A DNA stretch of 52,173 nt, taken from Streptomyces roseolus. Its GTDB lineage: Bacteria; Actinomycetota; Actinomycetes; Streptomycetales; Streptomycetaceae. This document shows positions 1 through 8,128 of this stretch, piece by piece (the stretch's first letter is position 1; each line of letters opens with the position of its first letter). The notes beneath the pieces are model-generated. The model was not told the DNA's origin, did no database searches, and saw only the letters and a list, made by a program, of their open reading frames with translations. Location: contig NZ_BMTV01000044.1 of NCBI RefSeq assembly GCF_014649855.1, positions 1 through 52,173 on the forward strand, read 5' to 3'. The position numbers were made by a program, and so were the translations under genes.

Positions 1-163
1 CGAACGGTCGCCGCGCTGGAGGAGGCCGGCCGACGTTGCTGGGCGCCGCGCCGGTACGACACCCTCTACGAGAAGGCAGGCACCGCGCGGGGACTACCGC
101 CAGGCGGTCCCCGTCGTCGTCACCCCCCTGGAACAGTTCCGACGAGCTCGTGCACGGTAAGCG
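1..163. other. Left edge, unassigned
   Basis: The plus strand is open in frame 1 from the window edge (reads RTVAALEEAGRRCW then YDTLYEKAG), which could be the tail of a gene starting outside the window. No family was recognised and no start is visible. The reading could be chance in DNA this GC-rich. Confidence 0.2.
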
Positions 164-660
164 GTGAGACGCCGGGCCAGGGATGGTCGATCATGGTGGG
201 GTAGTGGGGACCGTGACTCGTGCAGCGATCGTTGGCAGCCGTCGATCGCGGGCCTGTCGGCCGATGTGATCGCTGAACTCGTCGCGGAGCTGGGCCCGTT
301 GTGGCATGAGTGTCAACAGGCAAAGCTGACCTCCCGGCCGCGGCAGCGGCGTGTGGGAGCCGACGCGAAGCACCGGCTGGTGTTCGTCGACCGGCTCCTG
401 GCCATGCTCGTCCATCTCCGTCACGGGGTCACCCATGACGTGCCGGCCTGCTGGTCCGGCGTGGATCGCTCCACCATCACCCGGGCCATCGGAGAGGTGC
501 GGCCCCTGCTCGCCGAGCGGCGGTGCACGATCAGCCCCGGCGTTCGGCTGCGGACCCTGGTAGAAGTCGTCGACCACCTCGGCGCCGGCGAACAGACCGG
601 AATCATCGACGGCACCGAGATCCGAGTCCGCCGCCCCCACCGGGACACCCGGCACGCCGT
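164..660 (+). pseudogene. IS5-family (DDE_Tnp_4 type) transposase, 3'-truncated
   Basis: The frame reads an N-terminal transposase region: LSADVIAELVAELGPLWHE, then a helix-turn-helix stretch with SGVDRSTITRAIGEVRPLLA, then the first catalytic block GIIDGTEIRVRRPHRD, whose Asp fits the first D of the DDE triad. Homology stops near 660, just before the second catalytic region, and the frame runs on into the antisense of the next gene. No inverted repeats were found. Family assignment rests on the HTH plus DGTEI block as known for IS5-like elements. The start at 164 (GTG) is arbitrary; homology begins near 230. It is an inactive remnant. Confidence 0.7.
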
Positions 661-680
661 GAGCCGCGTGCGACGGGGGC

Positions 681-863
681 TCAGTCCAGCAGCCCGACCA
701 GCCATCCTAGGAGGTCGCCCACCGCGCCGAAGGCCCACTGGGCCGCCACCACGAGCAGCACGCAGACACCGAGGAAGAGGACCGTGCCCCAGCCGCAGCC
801 GTGGCCGCCCACCTCCGCCGAGCTGTTGTCGCGGCCGCCGGCCTCGAAGTCGAACAGATCCAT
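681..863 (-). CDS. Small single-pass membrane protein
   Basis: A 60-residue protein begins MDLFDFEAGG and has one long hydrophobic segment (about residues 26-58, TVLFLGVCVLLVVAAQWAF then GDLLGWLVGLL). The ATG at 863 is preceded by an AGGGGG ribosome site. The N-terminus is acidic and Gly/Ser-rich. No family is recognised. It lies between a transposase remnant and a secreted lectin-like gene transcribed in the same direction about 100 bp upstream, so co-transcription with that gene is possible. Function unknown; the coding call rests on ribosome site, start and membrane segment. Confidence 0.55.
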   Translation of the reverse strand: MDLFDFEAGGRDNSSAEVGGHGCGWGTVLFLGVCVLLVVAAQWAFGAVGDLLGWLVGLLD

Positions 864-961
864 GTGCGCCCCCTGAACGCCCTCGTGAAGCCCCCGGCTC
901 CGTCCTTCTGTGATCTCAGGACTCGCCGGGGCCCGGCGGTTCCGGCCGACCGCGGTGGGGT

Positions 962-2032
962 TCAGCGTGCGACGGTCCAGCGCTGGCCCTCGGAGCCGTC
1001 GCAGGTCCACACGCCGAGCTTCTTGTAGTCCTCGTGGTAGGTGAGGCAGTCCTGGTCGCTGATCCTGATCTGGTAGGCGTCGCCGTCGAGGGGGAGGACC
1101 TCCCACTTCTGGGTCGTGCTCGCCTTCCAGGTGTTGATCTGGGCGTAGTAGGTGCTGGTGTTCATGGTGAGGGCCGGGCCGTTGCCGTTGGCGATCTCGT
1201 AGCGCCCGTCGCCGGCGTCCTTCAGCGTCCACGTGCCGCTCGTGGTGCCGAGCTTGCCCGCGACGACGGACGAACCGGACGAGGTGTTCGTCGCGACGGC
1301 TCCGAGGCCGTTGACGGTCCGCAGCTGCACGGGGACACCGACCGGGAGCTGCCCGGCCGCGGGGCCGGGCGCCTCCGGCCCGCTGTAGGAACGGAAGGCC
1401 GGGGGAGTGCCGGGGTGGGCGGGCACACCGGGGATGGGGGTCATGTCGCCCGGTCCGGGCGTCTCGCCCTTGGGTGCGCCGGGGTCCGCCGGGGGCTCCA
1501 TCGTGGGCCGGAAGTCGATGGTGGAACCGTTGCGGTCCCACAGGCCGTAGAAGCCCCAGTTGATCCAGCCGCCGTCACCGTGGTTGGTGAAGCTGCCGCC
1601 GCCGGAGAAGATCCAGATGCGGAAGGTCTGGTCCTCACGCGAGTTGGGGGAGCTGTACTCGACATCGCCCTGGAACGCCACGTCGCGGAGGTTCTCCGTG
1701 TAGTGGTTGTAGAACCACGGGTCCCCGAAGGCGTTCTTGCCCTTGATGTCGAAGATCATGATGTTGTAGTTGCCGCCGGTGTAGTCCGTCAGCATCTGCA
1801 GCAGTTCCTTGACGAAGTTCTCCCGGTCGAGCGTCTTCGCCTGGCTGCTCTCCTTGACCGCCAGGATGCACCACGTCAGCGTGCCCGTCCCGTACGACCC
1901 CGGCACGACCGTGTCCTCCGGCTTGCAGTTGTCGGCGGCGCCGTCCGCCAGGGCGGGCTGCGCCGCCCCTCCGACCAGCAGGGCGCTCGTGCACATGGCG
2001 GCTGCCACGACCGTGGCCAGGCGCTTCTTCAC
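962..2032 (-). CDS. Secreted protein with C-terminal ricin-type lectin domain
   Basis: A 356-residue exported protein. Residues 1-29 form a Sec signal peptide (MKKRLATVV, hydrophobic core, ALA cleavage site). Residues 30-175 are an unassigned extracellular domain with TLTWCILAVKES and NYNIMIFDIKG. A Pro/Gly-rich linker (about 178-225) follows, then a beta-trefoil-like domain carrying QxW-type motifs (TTQKWEV, GQRWTV) and a Cys pair in QDCLTYHEDY and WTCDGSEG, as in ricin B carbohydrate-binding modules. The GTG start at 2032 has a GAGGAG site about 8 nt upstream. The lectin domain suggests binding of polysaccharide outside the cell; the N-terminal domain may be catalytic or adhesive but was not recognised. 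Transcribed alone. Confidence 0.85.
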   Translation of the reverse strand: MKKRLATVVAAAMCTSALLVGGAAQPALADGAADNCKPEDTVVPGSYGTGTLTWCILAVKESSQAKTLDRENFVKELLQMLTDYTGGNYNIMIFDIKGKNAFGDPWFYNHYTENLRDVAFQGDVEYSSPNSREDQTFRIWIFSGGGSFTNHGDGGWINWGFYGLWDRNGSTIDFRPTMEPPADPGAPKGETPGPGDMTPIPGVPAHPGTPPAFRSYSGPEAPGPAAGQLPVGVPVQLRTVNGLGAVATNTSSGSSVVAGKLGTTSGTWTLKDAGDGRYEIANGNGPALTMNTSTYYAQINTWKASTTQKWEVLPLDGDAYQIRISDQDCLTYHEDYKKLGVWTCDGSEGQRWTVAR

Positions 2033-2773
2033 TCGGGGACTCCTCGGGGACGGGACGCGAAAGAACGACGGTCCCCACCCTGGGCCTCTCCCCTAACGTT
2101 CCGCTGATGATCCACTTACGTCTTACGTCGGCCGGGGACGACGCCCGGCTGCGGTGATCACCCTCGGTTTCTACGCTCCCTTCGTGCCGGAGGCAGGCGG
2201 CAAGGGAACGTGGCGGCTCGACGACCTGCTCGAGAGCGGGGACGGCCGGTCCGCCGGCCGGAACTTCCCGGGTTCTCCCCAGCGCCGTCGACCGTGGTTC
2301 CCGCCCCTGCGCTCCGGGGAAGTCGTCCGTGGACGGTAAGGCCGAAGAGATGGGCGGCCTGGGAAAGCGTGGGAAGAGGACGTGGCGACCCGCTACGTCA
2401 CGCCCCTGCGTGAGGGCGGTTCGCTCCCCGGGATCGTCGAGGCCGACGATCCCGGCACGTACGTCATGCAGTTGTCCACCTGCCGGCGCTGACCTGCGTT
2501 GATGCGGCTGTAGCCACCTCTGACCCGCGCGGACAAGTCCTTCAGCGTCTTTCGGGATCGTGCCGCGTTACGCGGCCGATTCTCCCCACGCGCTCCCCAG
2601 GACAGCCGATACTCCCCAGATTCTCCCCAGGAAGGAACGTCGCGGCGGGGCTGGTGGCACGGACATCACGCCACTGCAGCTGCTGCCAAAGGCACGTGGA
2701 GTGGCCGTCTGCGGGTCATGGCAGAGACCTGCGCTGAGCGGGTGAGCGCAAGGCGTAAGTCGGAGTCCCCTGA
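2033..2773. other. Gene-poor stretch with CTCCCCAG repeats
   Basis: No convincing gene is seen in about 740 bases; short open frames lack family similarity and good starts. The first 100 bases should hold the promoter of the secreted lectin gene. At 2580-2630 the octamer CTCCCCA(G/C) occurs four times (2582, 2593, 2612, 2623), with another copy near 2275. These may be a decayed repeat array or a regulatory cluster. Confidence 0.4.
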
Positions 2774-3244
2774 ACAGGCTCAGGAGACTCCGGCGTCCAG
2801 CGCGACGAAGAAGGCGACATCATCCCCGCGCCCGGCCCCGGCCAGGACGCCGACGAAGAGGAAAGCGCGGCACAGGCCGCCGGGTCCGCCCGGCTGCACT
2901 TCGCCGGCCCCCGCACCCCGGCCACCGCCGCCGCCTTCCTGCGCACCCGCGTCTACTGACCCGAGTCCCTGGTCTGGCTGGAGGGCTACCAGGCCCTGCG
3001 CCGCTGGCGCGCCGAGCACGGCATCACCGGCCTGCACGCCGTTCCCTGGGGCGTCAAGGCGCTCGCCCGGTTCACCGCCCGCGAGGGCACCGGCGTGACC
3101 CCCGCACGCGGCCACGTCGAGCGCCTTCTCGACGACGGCGAGGAGCACGAGCACAAGCTCGGCATCTGGTACGCCGACACCCGCCGGCGCCGCGCCAGCC
3201 TCGACCCCGCCCAGCGCGCCGCCCTCGGCGTCACCTGGGCCTGA
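2774..3244 (+). pseudogene. Helicase-associated (HA) domain protein, C-terminal remnant
   Basis: The frame 2774-3244 reads LHFAGPRTPATAAAFLRTR then a TGA at 2957-2959, then ESLVWLEGYQALRRWRAE, GITGLHAVPWGV, KLGIWYADTRRRRASL and finally AALGVTWA with a stop. This is the C-terminal half of the DEAD-type helicases with repeated helicase-associated (HA) domains common in Streptomyces arms. The paralogous remnant at 14247-14812 has RVYRSESLVWLEGY where this copy has RVY-stop-PESLVWLEGY, so the TGA replaces a residue in the family sequence. The helicase core and first HA repeats are absent. It is a degenerate 3' fragment. Confidence 0.75.
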
Positions 3245-3375
3245 CCCGCCCGTCCCTGCCCGACTCCGCGCCCAAGGGCCCCGGAGCTACCAGCCGGTGC
3301 TCCGCCGCCCGTTCCCCGGCTCCTTCCCCTGATCACGTCTGGTATGACACGGGCACGGCGGGGTAACGGACGCCC

Positions 3376-5334
3376 ATGGCATCCGACGACTCCTCCGCCG
3401 CGAGCGGCTTCGTACGACCCGAGATCGACGCCGAGTCCCTGGCACGCCTCCTGGACGGGGAGCACGCCGGGGTCCGCGACCTCGTCCGGACCAATCTGGC
3501 GGCCCATTCCTCCGTCCTGGACGACGCCGAGCGGCTCGACCGGGAGGCGTTCCGCGAGCGGGTGCGGGACGTCGCGGTCGCGATGGCCGGGACCGGGCAG
3601 ACCGGGATGGGCTTCCCGGCCGCGTACGGCGGCGGGGACGACATCGGCGCCTCCGTCGCGGCCTTCGAGACCCTCGCCTTCGGCGATCTGTCGGTACTGG
3701 TCAAGGTCGGGGTGCAGTTCGGCCTGTTCGGCGGGGCGATCCTGCAGCTGGGCACCGCCCGCCACCACGACGCCTACCTCGCGGACCTGGTGGCCGGCCG
3801 GCTGCTGGGCTGTTTCGCGATGACCGAGTCCGGGCACGGCTCCAACGTGCAGGCGCTCGGCACGGTCGCCCGTTACGACGCGGCCGCCGGGGAGTTCGTG
3901 ATCACCACCGAGGGCGAGGCGGCCCGCAAGGACTACATCGGCAACGCCGCCCGCCACGCGGAGCTCGCGGTCGTCTTCGCCCAGCTGGAGGTCGGCGGCG
4001 AGGCACGGGGCGTGCACGCGTTGATCGTGCCGCTGCGGTCCGGTGGCGAGGTCCTGGAGAGCGTCGAGATCGAGGACGACGGGCTCAAGATGGGCCTCAA
4101 CGGCGTCGACAACGGCCGCATCCGCTTCCACGGCGTCCGTGTCCCGCGCGAGGCGCTCCTCAACCGCTTCGCCGACGTCACGCCCGAGGGCGCGTACGTC
4201 AGCCCCATCGACAATCCCGACCGCCGCTTCTTCACCATGCTGGGCACACTCGTCCAGGGCCGGGTCTGCGTCGGCGGCGCCGGGGTGAGCGTGGCGAAGG
4301 TCGCGCTCACCCTCGCCGTCAAGTACGCCGTGCGCAGGCGCCAGTTCGAGGCATCCTCGGGCGCCGGGGAGCAGCTGCTGCTGGACTACGGGCTGCACCA
4401 GCGGCGGTTGCTGCCGCTGCTCGCCCGTACCTACGCCCTGCACTTCGCCCAGGATGCCGTGCGCGGGCAGCTCCACGCCGTCTTCTCCGGCGACGACGAC
4501 TCCCCGAAGGCGCGCCGGCGCCTGGAGTCGCGGGCCGCGGGCATGAAGGCGCTCGGTACCTGGCACGCCACGCGCACCGTGCAGGAGTGCCGTGAGGCGT
4601 GCGGCGGCGCCGGGTACCTGGCGGTGAACCGCTTCGCCGCCCTCAAGGCGGACAGCGACGTCTTCACCACCTTCGAGGGCGACAACCACGTCCTGCTCCA
4701 GCTGGTGGCGAAGGGGCTGCTCACCGACCACGCCGGCGAGTTCGAGGACCTGGACCAGCTGGGGATGGTCCGCTACGTCACCGGCCTCGCGGTAGGGACC
4801 GTCATCGAGAAGACCTCCGCCCACAAGCTCCTGGAGCGGGTCCGCGACCTGCTGCCCGGGGGCGACGAGTGGGACCGGGAGGCCGGGCTGCTTGACCCGC
4901 AGTACCAGCTGGCCATGCTCCGCTTCCGCGAGGAACACATGCTCGGCGGCCTGGCCCGCCGCCTGAAGGCCGGCGTCGACGGGGGGCGCGATCCCGGAGC
5001 GGTGTTCTCCTCGGTGCAGGACCATGTGATCGCGCTCGCCCACGCGCACGCGGAACGGCTGGTGCTCGAATCGTTCGTCCACGCGGTGAAGGCCCTGCCC
5101 GAGGGCGGGAACAAGGTCGCCCTGAAGCTGCTGTGCGACCTCCACGCCCTGTCGACGATCGAGGCGGACCGGGCCTGGTTCATGGAGCACGGACGCCTCA
5201 CCGTCCAGCGGTCCAAGGCGATCAGCCGCGAGGTGAACGACCTGTGCCGCAAGGTCCGCCCCCTCGCCGTCGATCTGGTCGACGCCTGGCGAGTGCCGCC
5301 GCAGCTGCTGCGCGCGCCTGACCTGCTGGGCTGA
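3376..5334 (+). CDS. Acyl-CoA oxidase / acyl-CoA dehydrogenase family flavoprotein
   Basis: A 652-residue protein of normal acyl-CoA oxidase length. Family blocks in order: an N-terminal helical domain with TGMGFPAAYGGGDD; the mid beta-domain FAMTESGHGSNVQALGT (about residue 150); the C-terminal helical domain with ECREACGGAGYL (about 407) and TTFEGDNHVLLQ (about 433), whose Glu occupies the catalytic-base position of acyl-CoA oxidases. It should oxidise acyl-CoA to 2-enoyl-CoA with FAD, passing electrons to oxygen or an electron carrier. ATG 3376 is the first good start; no strong ribosome site is seen. It stands alone with hairpins downstream (5408-5430, 5656-5714). Substrate cannot be read from sequence. 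Confidence 0.93.
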   Translation: MASDDSSAASGFVRPEIDAESLARLLDGEHAGVRDLVRTNLAAHSSVLDDAERLDREAFRERVRDVAVAMAGTGQTGMGFPAAYGGGDDIGASVAAFETLAFGDLSVLVKVGVQFGLFGGAILQLGTARHHDAYLADLVAGRLLGCFAMTESGHGSNVQALGTVARYDAAAGEFVITTEGEAARKDYIGNAARHAELAVVFAQLEVGGEARGVHALIVPLRSGGEVLESVEIEDDGLKMGLNGVDNGRIRFHGVRVPREALLNRFADVTPEGAYVSPIDNPDRRFFTMLGTLVQGRVCVGGAGVSVAKVALTLAVKYAVRRRQFEASSGAGEQLLLDYGLHQRRLLPLLARTYALHFAQDAVRGQLHAVFSGDDDSPKARRRLESRAAGMKALGTWHATRTVQECREACGGAGYLAVNRFAALKADSDVFTTFEGDNHVLLQLVAKGLLTDHAGEFEDLDQLGMVRYVTGLAVGTVIEKTSAHKLLERVRDLLPGGDEWDREAGLLDPQYQLAMLRFREEHMLGGLARRLKAGVDGGRDPGAVFSSVQDHVIALAHAHAERLVLESFVHAVKALPEGGNKVALKLLCDLHALSTIEADRAWFMEHGRLTVQRSKAISREVNDLCRKVRPLAVDLVDAWRVPPQLLRAPDLLG

Positions 5335-5407
5335 CGGGGCCCGGCCTGCCGGCCTGGAGCGAGGAAGGGGAGCCGACGGACGGGCCGATCGGTGGCGGGA
5401 GCGGTGC

Positions 5408-5430
5408 GGGCCGGCCGATGAGGCCGGCCC
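5408..5430 (+). terminator. Hairpin after acyl-CoA oxidase
   Basis: GGGCCGGCC and GGCCGGCCC form a 9 bp stem with a five-base GATGA loop, 74 bases after the oxidase stop codon. There is no T-tract, as is usual for Streptomyces terminators. Function is inferred from position. Confidence 0.5.
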
Positions 5431-5449
5431 GTCGGCGCGTCCGGGGCGG

Positions 5450-5541
5450 GTCGTTCGCGTGTCCGGGGCCTCGTTCGCGCGGCCCGGGGCCTGTCGTTCA
5501 CGCAGGTCCGGAGTCGGTCGTTCGCGTGTCCGGAGCTTCGT
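5450..5541. repeat. Four degenerate direct repeats around TCGTTCGCG
   Basis: Copies begin near 5450, 5470, 5493 and 5518 and read GTCGTTCGCGTGTCCGG, CTCGTTCGCGCGGCCCGG, GTCGTTCACGCAGGTCCGG and GTCGTTCGCGTGTCCGG. Spacing of 20-25 bases is irregular. The first and last copies are identical over 17 bases. Confidence 0.55.
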
Positions 5542-5655
5542 CCGTGGGCCGCGTCCCAGGGGGCCGTGAGTACGGCCCAAGGCGCGACGGCTCGCGGGCG
5601 GGGGGCGCGCGGTCGGTCGGCGCCGGCCGGTGCGGGCACGGCCCGGACGCGGGGC

Positions 5656-5714
5656 CGCCTCGGCCGGTGGCCGTCCCCATCCCATGAGCACGGGGACGGC
5701 CACCGGCCGAGGCG
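5656..5714. terminator. Perfect 23 bp hairpin between convergent genes
   Basis: Left arm 5656-5678 and right arm 5692-5714 are perfectly complementary, with a 13-base loop (5679-5691). The palindrome lies 49 bases beyond the stop codon of the minus-strand DUF4190 gene and between convergent units, so it is best read as a bidirectional terminator. Confidence 0.7.
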
Positions 5715-5762
5715 GGGCGGATCCGGAGGACCCGTGGGACGGGCCGGGTGCCGGTCCGCGGG

Positions 5763-6035
5763 TCAGGCGGAGACGAAGAGAGCGCCGAGGACCATGCCGC
5801 CGATCAGACCGACCGCGGCGACGACGACGGCAGGCACCGCGAGCCGCTCGTGCCGGACGGTCTTGGCGACGACGGCCAGTACGACGCCGATCACGCCGAA
5901 GACGATCGGCAGGAACAGCAGCGCGATCACGCCGAGGACCATCGCGATGATGCTCAGCACGTTGTCGGTCGCGGTGCGCTCCGGCGCGCCGTAGGGCTGC
6001 TGTCCGGTGGGCTGGTTGCCGTAGTGCGTCGTCAT
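5763..6035 (-). CDS. DUF4190-type small membrane protein
   Basis: A 90-residue protein. The N-terminus is polar and Gln/Gly/Pro-rich (MTTHYGNQPTGQQPYGAP), followed by two membrane segments (about residues 28-57 and 66-88), the layout of DUF4190 proteins in actinobacteria. ATG 6035 has an AGGAG site 8 nt upstream, which fixes the start over longer in-frame choices. It is monocistronic and the large hairpin downstream probably terminates it. Function of the family is unknown. Confidence 0.8.
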   Translation of the reverse strand: MTTHYGNQPTGQQPYGAPERTATDNVLSIIAMVLGVIALLFLPIVFGVIGVVLAVVAKTVRHERLAVPAVVVAAVGLIGGMVLGALFVSA

Positions 6036-6812
6036 CTGCCTCTCCTTCGCGAGCGCTGGCACCGGGCCGGTCCGGTCGGACCCGCCTTCGACGCCCGGAT
6101 GCCCCCGAATCCGTCCCGCACACGCCCGTCGGGCTGGCCGGGGCGCGGACGGGACCGCTCCGCAGGGCGGGCGCCCGCCGCCCTGTCGACCTGCGCGCGG
6201 CAACGCCGCCGTCGTGGGGGACGGTGCGGTCTCCACGTGTACGGGAAGGAGGTGGTCCCCCTCACGGTGCCGGGCTCGGGCGGGTTCTGGTCGGCCGCCT
6301 GTTCCTCCGCCTCGTCGGCGGGAACCACGAGGATCACCCGTCGGTGGCACCCCTCGGAAACCTCGGACCGCGTCTGCCGGCCGTCTCCGCGCGGGGAGCT
6401 ACCGTGGCCCACCCACGGTGGGGCGGCCCCGCCACCTTCACTGCACTGACTCTGGGCACCTCGGCTCCCCGCCCCGTGGGCGCCGCCCTCGGGGCGCTGC
6501 TGCTGCTCCGCGCCCGCGCGGGGACGGCCCCGCGAATCCGCCGAGGACGGTGAGAAGGGCGAACTGCTCCCCGCCCGCACGGGGGATGGTCTCACAGGTC
6601 GGCCGTCTTCTCCGGGCCCGGTGACACCACGCCCCCGGATCATGAGCAACAAGGGGGAAAGTCATGCTGGGCCCGAAGACCGGTAGTCCTATTGCGGAGC
6701 CACGAAGAAGGCGACGGGGCGAGGCTCCGGCCTCCGGCTTGTTGTCCGGGAAGGCGAGCGTCCTAATGTGGTGTGGCCCGGACCGAGTCTTCTGTGCAAG
6801 GAGCACCAGCCC
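6036..6812. other. Gene-free interval containing CRISPR-like repeats
   Basis: No credible gene is present in about 780 bases. The promoter of the DUF4190 gene should lie at the left end and that of the SMI1/KNR4 gene at the right end. Two CRISPR-like repeats sit at 6503-6593. Confidence 0.5.
6503..6593. CRISPR. Two-repeat degenerate CRISPR (type I-E-like)
   Basis: Repeat copies start at 6503 (CTGCTCCGCGCCCGCGCGGG, then GACGGCCCC) and 6564 (CTGCTCCCCGCCCGCACGGG, then GGATGGTCTC). The spacing is exactly 61 bases, which is the 29 + 32 period of type I-E arrays. The repeat has the C-rich / G-rich dyad and GGATGGTCC-like end familiar from Streptomyces type I-E arrays. Only one 32-base spacer (6532-6563) survives; no cas gene is nearby. 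Inferred to be a remnant. Confidence 0.6.
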
Positions 6813-7460
6813 GTGAACCACGAGCCGTTATCTGACGCTGTCGTCGAGCGCCAAGTCTCCGACGCTTGGGAGCGCATCACCGCCTGGCTCCGGCGTCATG
6901 CCCCTGCCTCGTATGCCGCGCTCGGGCCGGGCGCGACCGCGGCCGCAGTGGATGCCCTGGAAGAGGATCTCGGTATCCGCATACCCCTCGCTCTGCGGGT
7001 GCTGTGGTCGCTGACCGCGGGTGACGACGGGGTCGACGGTGCGGGGTGTCTGCCGGGCAACCAGGCCCTGATGCCGCTGCACGCGGTTGCCGGCTTCTAC
7101 CGGCAGCAGATGGCCGCACAGGCGCATCAGGACGCCCTCAACGCCCGTCGGCCCGAGGGCGACCGGGTCACCGTGTGGGCGGCCGTGTGGGTCCCGGTGG
7201 CCTCCTACGGCCCGGCGGATCGCACGTCGGGCCTGTACCTGGACGCGTCGACCGGGTACCTGGGCCGCTGGTCCCGCTGCAACGAAGGGCCCGGCGACGA
7301 GCTGGACACGCTCACCACGTATCTGGAAGACGTCGCCGACATGCTCGAGGCCCGGGCCCTGGCGAGCCGGGACAGGCCCGGCCTGGTCGGTGGAACGCTG
7401 GTGTGGGGCAGCGGGCTCGATCCCGCCCGGGAAGGCCGGTGGCGCCCTCTGGCCAGCTGA
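6813..7460 (+). CDS. SMI1/KNR4 (SUKH-superfamily) protein
   Basis: A 215-residue protein. The start is the GTG at 6813 with AAGGAG about 9 nt upstream, not the upstream in-frame ATG at 6768. The sequence has the SMI1/KNR4 pattern: an opening helix WERITAWLRRHAPASYAAL, LEEDLGIRIPLALRVLWSL then GDDGVDGAGCLPGNQALMPL, and later SGLYLDASTGYLGRW. Bacterial members often act as immunity proteins to polymorphic toxins; some in Streptomyces are orphan. No toxin gene is adjacent. The gene is transcribed alone, and decayed FG-GAP genes lie downstream. Family call is firm; immunity function is inference. Confidence 0.85.
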   Translation: MNHEPLSDAVVERQVSDAWERITAWLRRHAPASYAALGPGATAAAVDALEEDLGIRIPLALRVLWSLTAGDDGVDGAGCLPGNQALMPLHAVAGFYRQQMAAQAHQDALNARRPEGDRVTVWAAVWVPVASYGPADRTSGLYLDASTGYLGRWSRCNEGPGDELDTLTTYLEDVADMLEARALASRDRPGLVGGTLVWGSGLDPAREGRWRPLAS

Positions 7461-7501
7461 ACGCCATGAGGAATTGGGCGACGATGCCGTTCTCCTCGTC
7501 A

Positions 7502-8060
7502 GCTCCACGTCTACCCGAGCCGCTCCATCGGCAGCCTCTTGGCCTCCCCTGCCCCGATGGTCGAGGGCATGCCGACCGGCGCGCAGGTCGGCGACGCCGG
7601 AGACACGACCGGCGACGGGCACCCCGACCCCGTCTCCGCCGACGGCAAACCGTGGTTGTGCAGGAACAACCGGGCCGCCGTCCGGCCCTCCGTGGCGCCC
7701 CGCACAGGGATCGGGGACGGCGGCTGGTCGCCCATGACCATCACCGTGCCCGGCGATGTCGACGAGGACGGCCGCCCCGCCCTCCTCCTCGGCGACCCCC
7801 GCAGCGGTGACCTCCACCTTTACGAGGGCAGCACCACGTTCGCCACGTGCAACCGGAGCGGTTGGGCCTTCACGCCGCCGGACGGCCGCTGAGCGCCGGC
7901 GCCGCGGACGCCGACCTCGACGGCGCGGCGGACACGTGGGCCGACACCGGAGCCGGTGCACCCATCTTCCACGGAAACCTCGGCAGCGGCCTCCACACCG
8001 TCATCGGCCACAGCGGCTGGGACGGCGTCACCGCCATCAGCCGACCCCGCCTCACCCGGC
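7502..8060 (+). pseudogene. FG-GAP/VCBS repeat protein fragment
   Basis: The plus strand reads calcium-binding FG-GAP repeats of integrin-like beta-propellers: GDAGDTTGDGHPDPVSADG, then PGDVDEDGRPALLLGDP, then a frameshift near 7890 to ADADLDGAADTWADTGAG. The first frame stops at 7892 while homology continues in another frame, and no signal peptide or start is present. Such proteins are normally large and secreted. A second fragment of the same class lies on the opposite strand at 8129-8780, so the pair may be an inverted, broken duplicate. Confidence 0.65.
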
Positions 8061-8128
8061 CCGAGCAAGGCCGAAGCCCCTGGGGAGGAGAACCTCACCA
8101 TGGGCTTCGGCACACTGCTGCGAGGACG

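Larger units (their letters stand above)
5335..5762. other. Intergenic region with degenerate repeats and hairpins
   Basis: This interval between convergent genes has no credible gene. It holds a 9 bp hairpin at 5408-5430, four imperfect copies of (G)TCGTTCGCGTGTCCGG between 5450 and 5541, and a perfect 23 bp hairpin at 5656-5714. Confidence 0.6.

Noticed and set aside
1034..2107. 357-codon plus-strand frame opposite the ricin-lectin gene
   Set aside because: Antisense to a gene with signal peptide, QxW motifs and a ribosome site; Val/Gly-rich shadow without domains.
2154..2339. Possible 61-residue protein upstream of the lectin gene
   Set aside because: No ribosome site and Arg/Pro-rich low-complexity translation; left as non-coding.
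2986..6123. A 1045-codon open frame on the minus strand
   Set aside because: It is antisense to the acyl-CoA oxidase (3376-5334), whose motifs are unmistakable. Long antisense frames are common in high-GC DNA. Its translation is low-complexity with no domain.
6828..7961. 377-codon minus-strand frame opposite the SMI1/KNR4 gene
   Set aside because: Shadow of the SMI1/KNR4 and FG-GAP coding; no family similarity.
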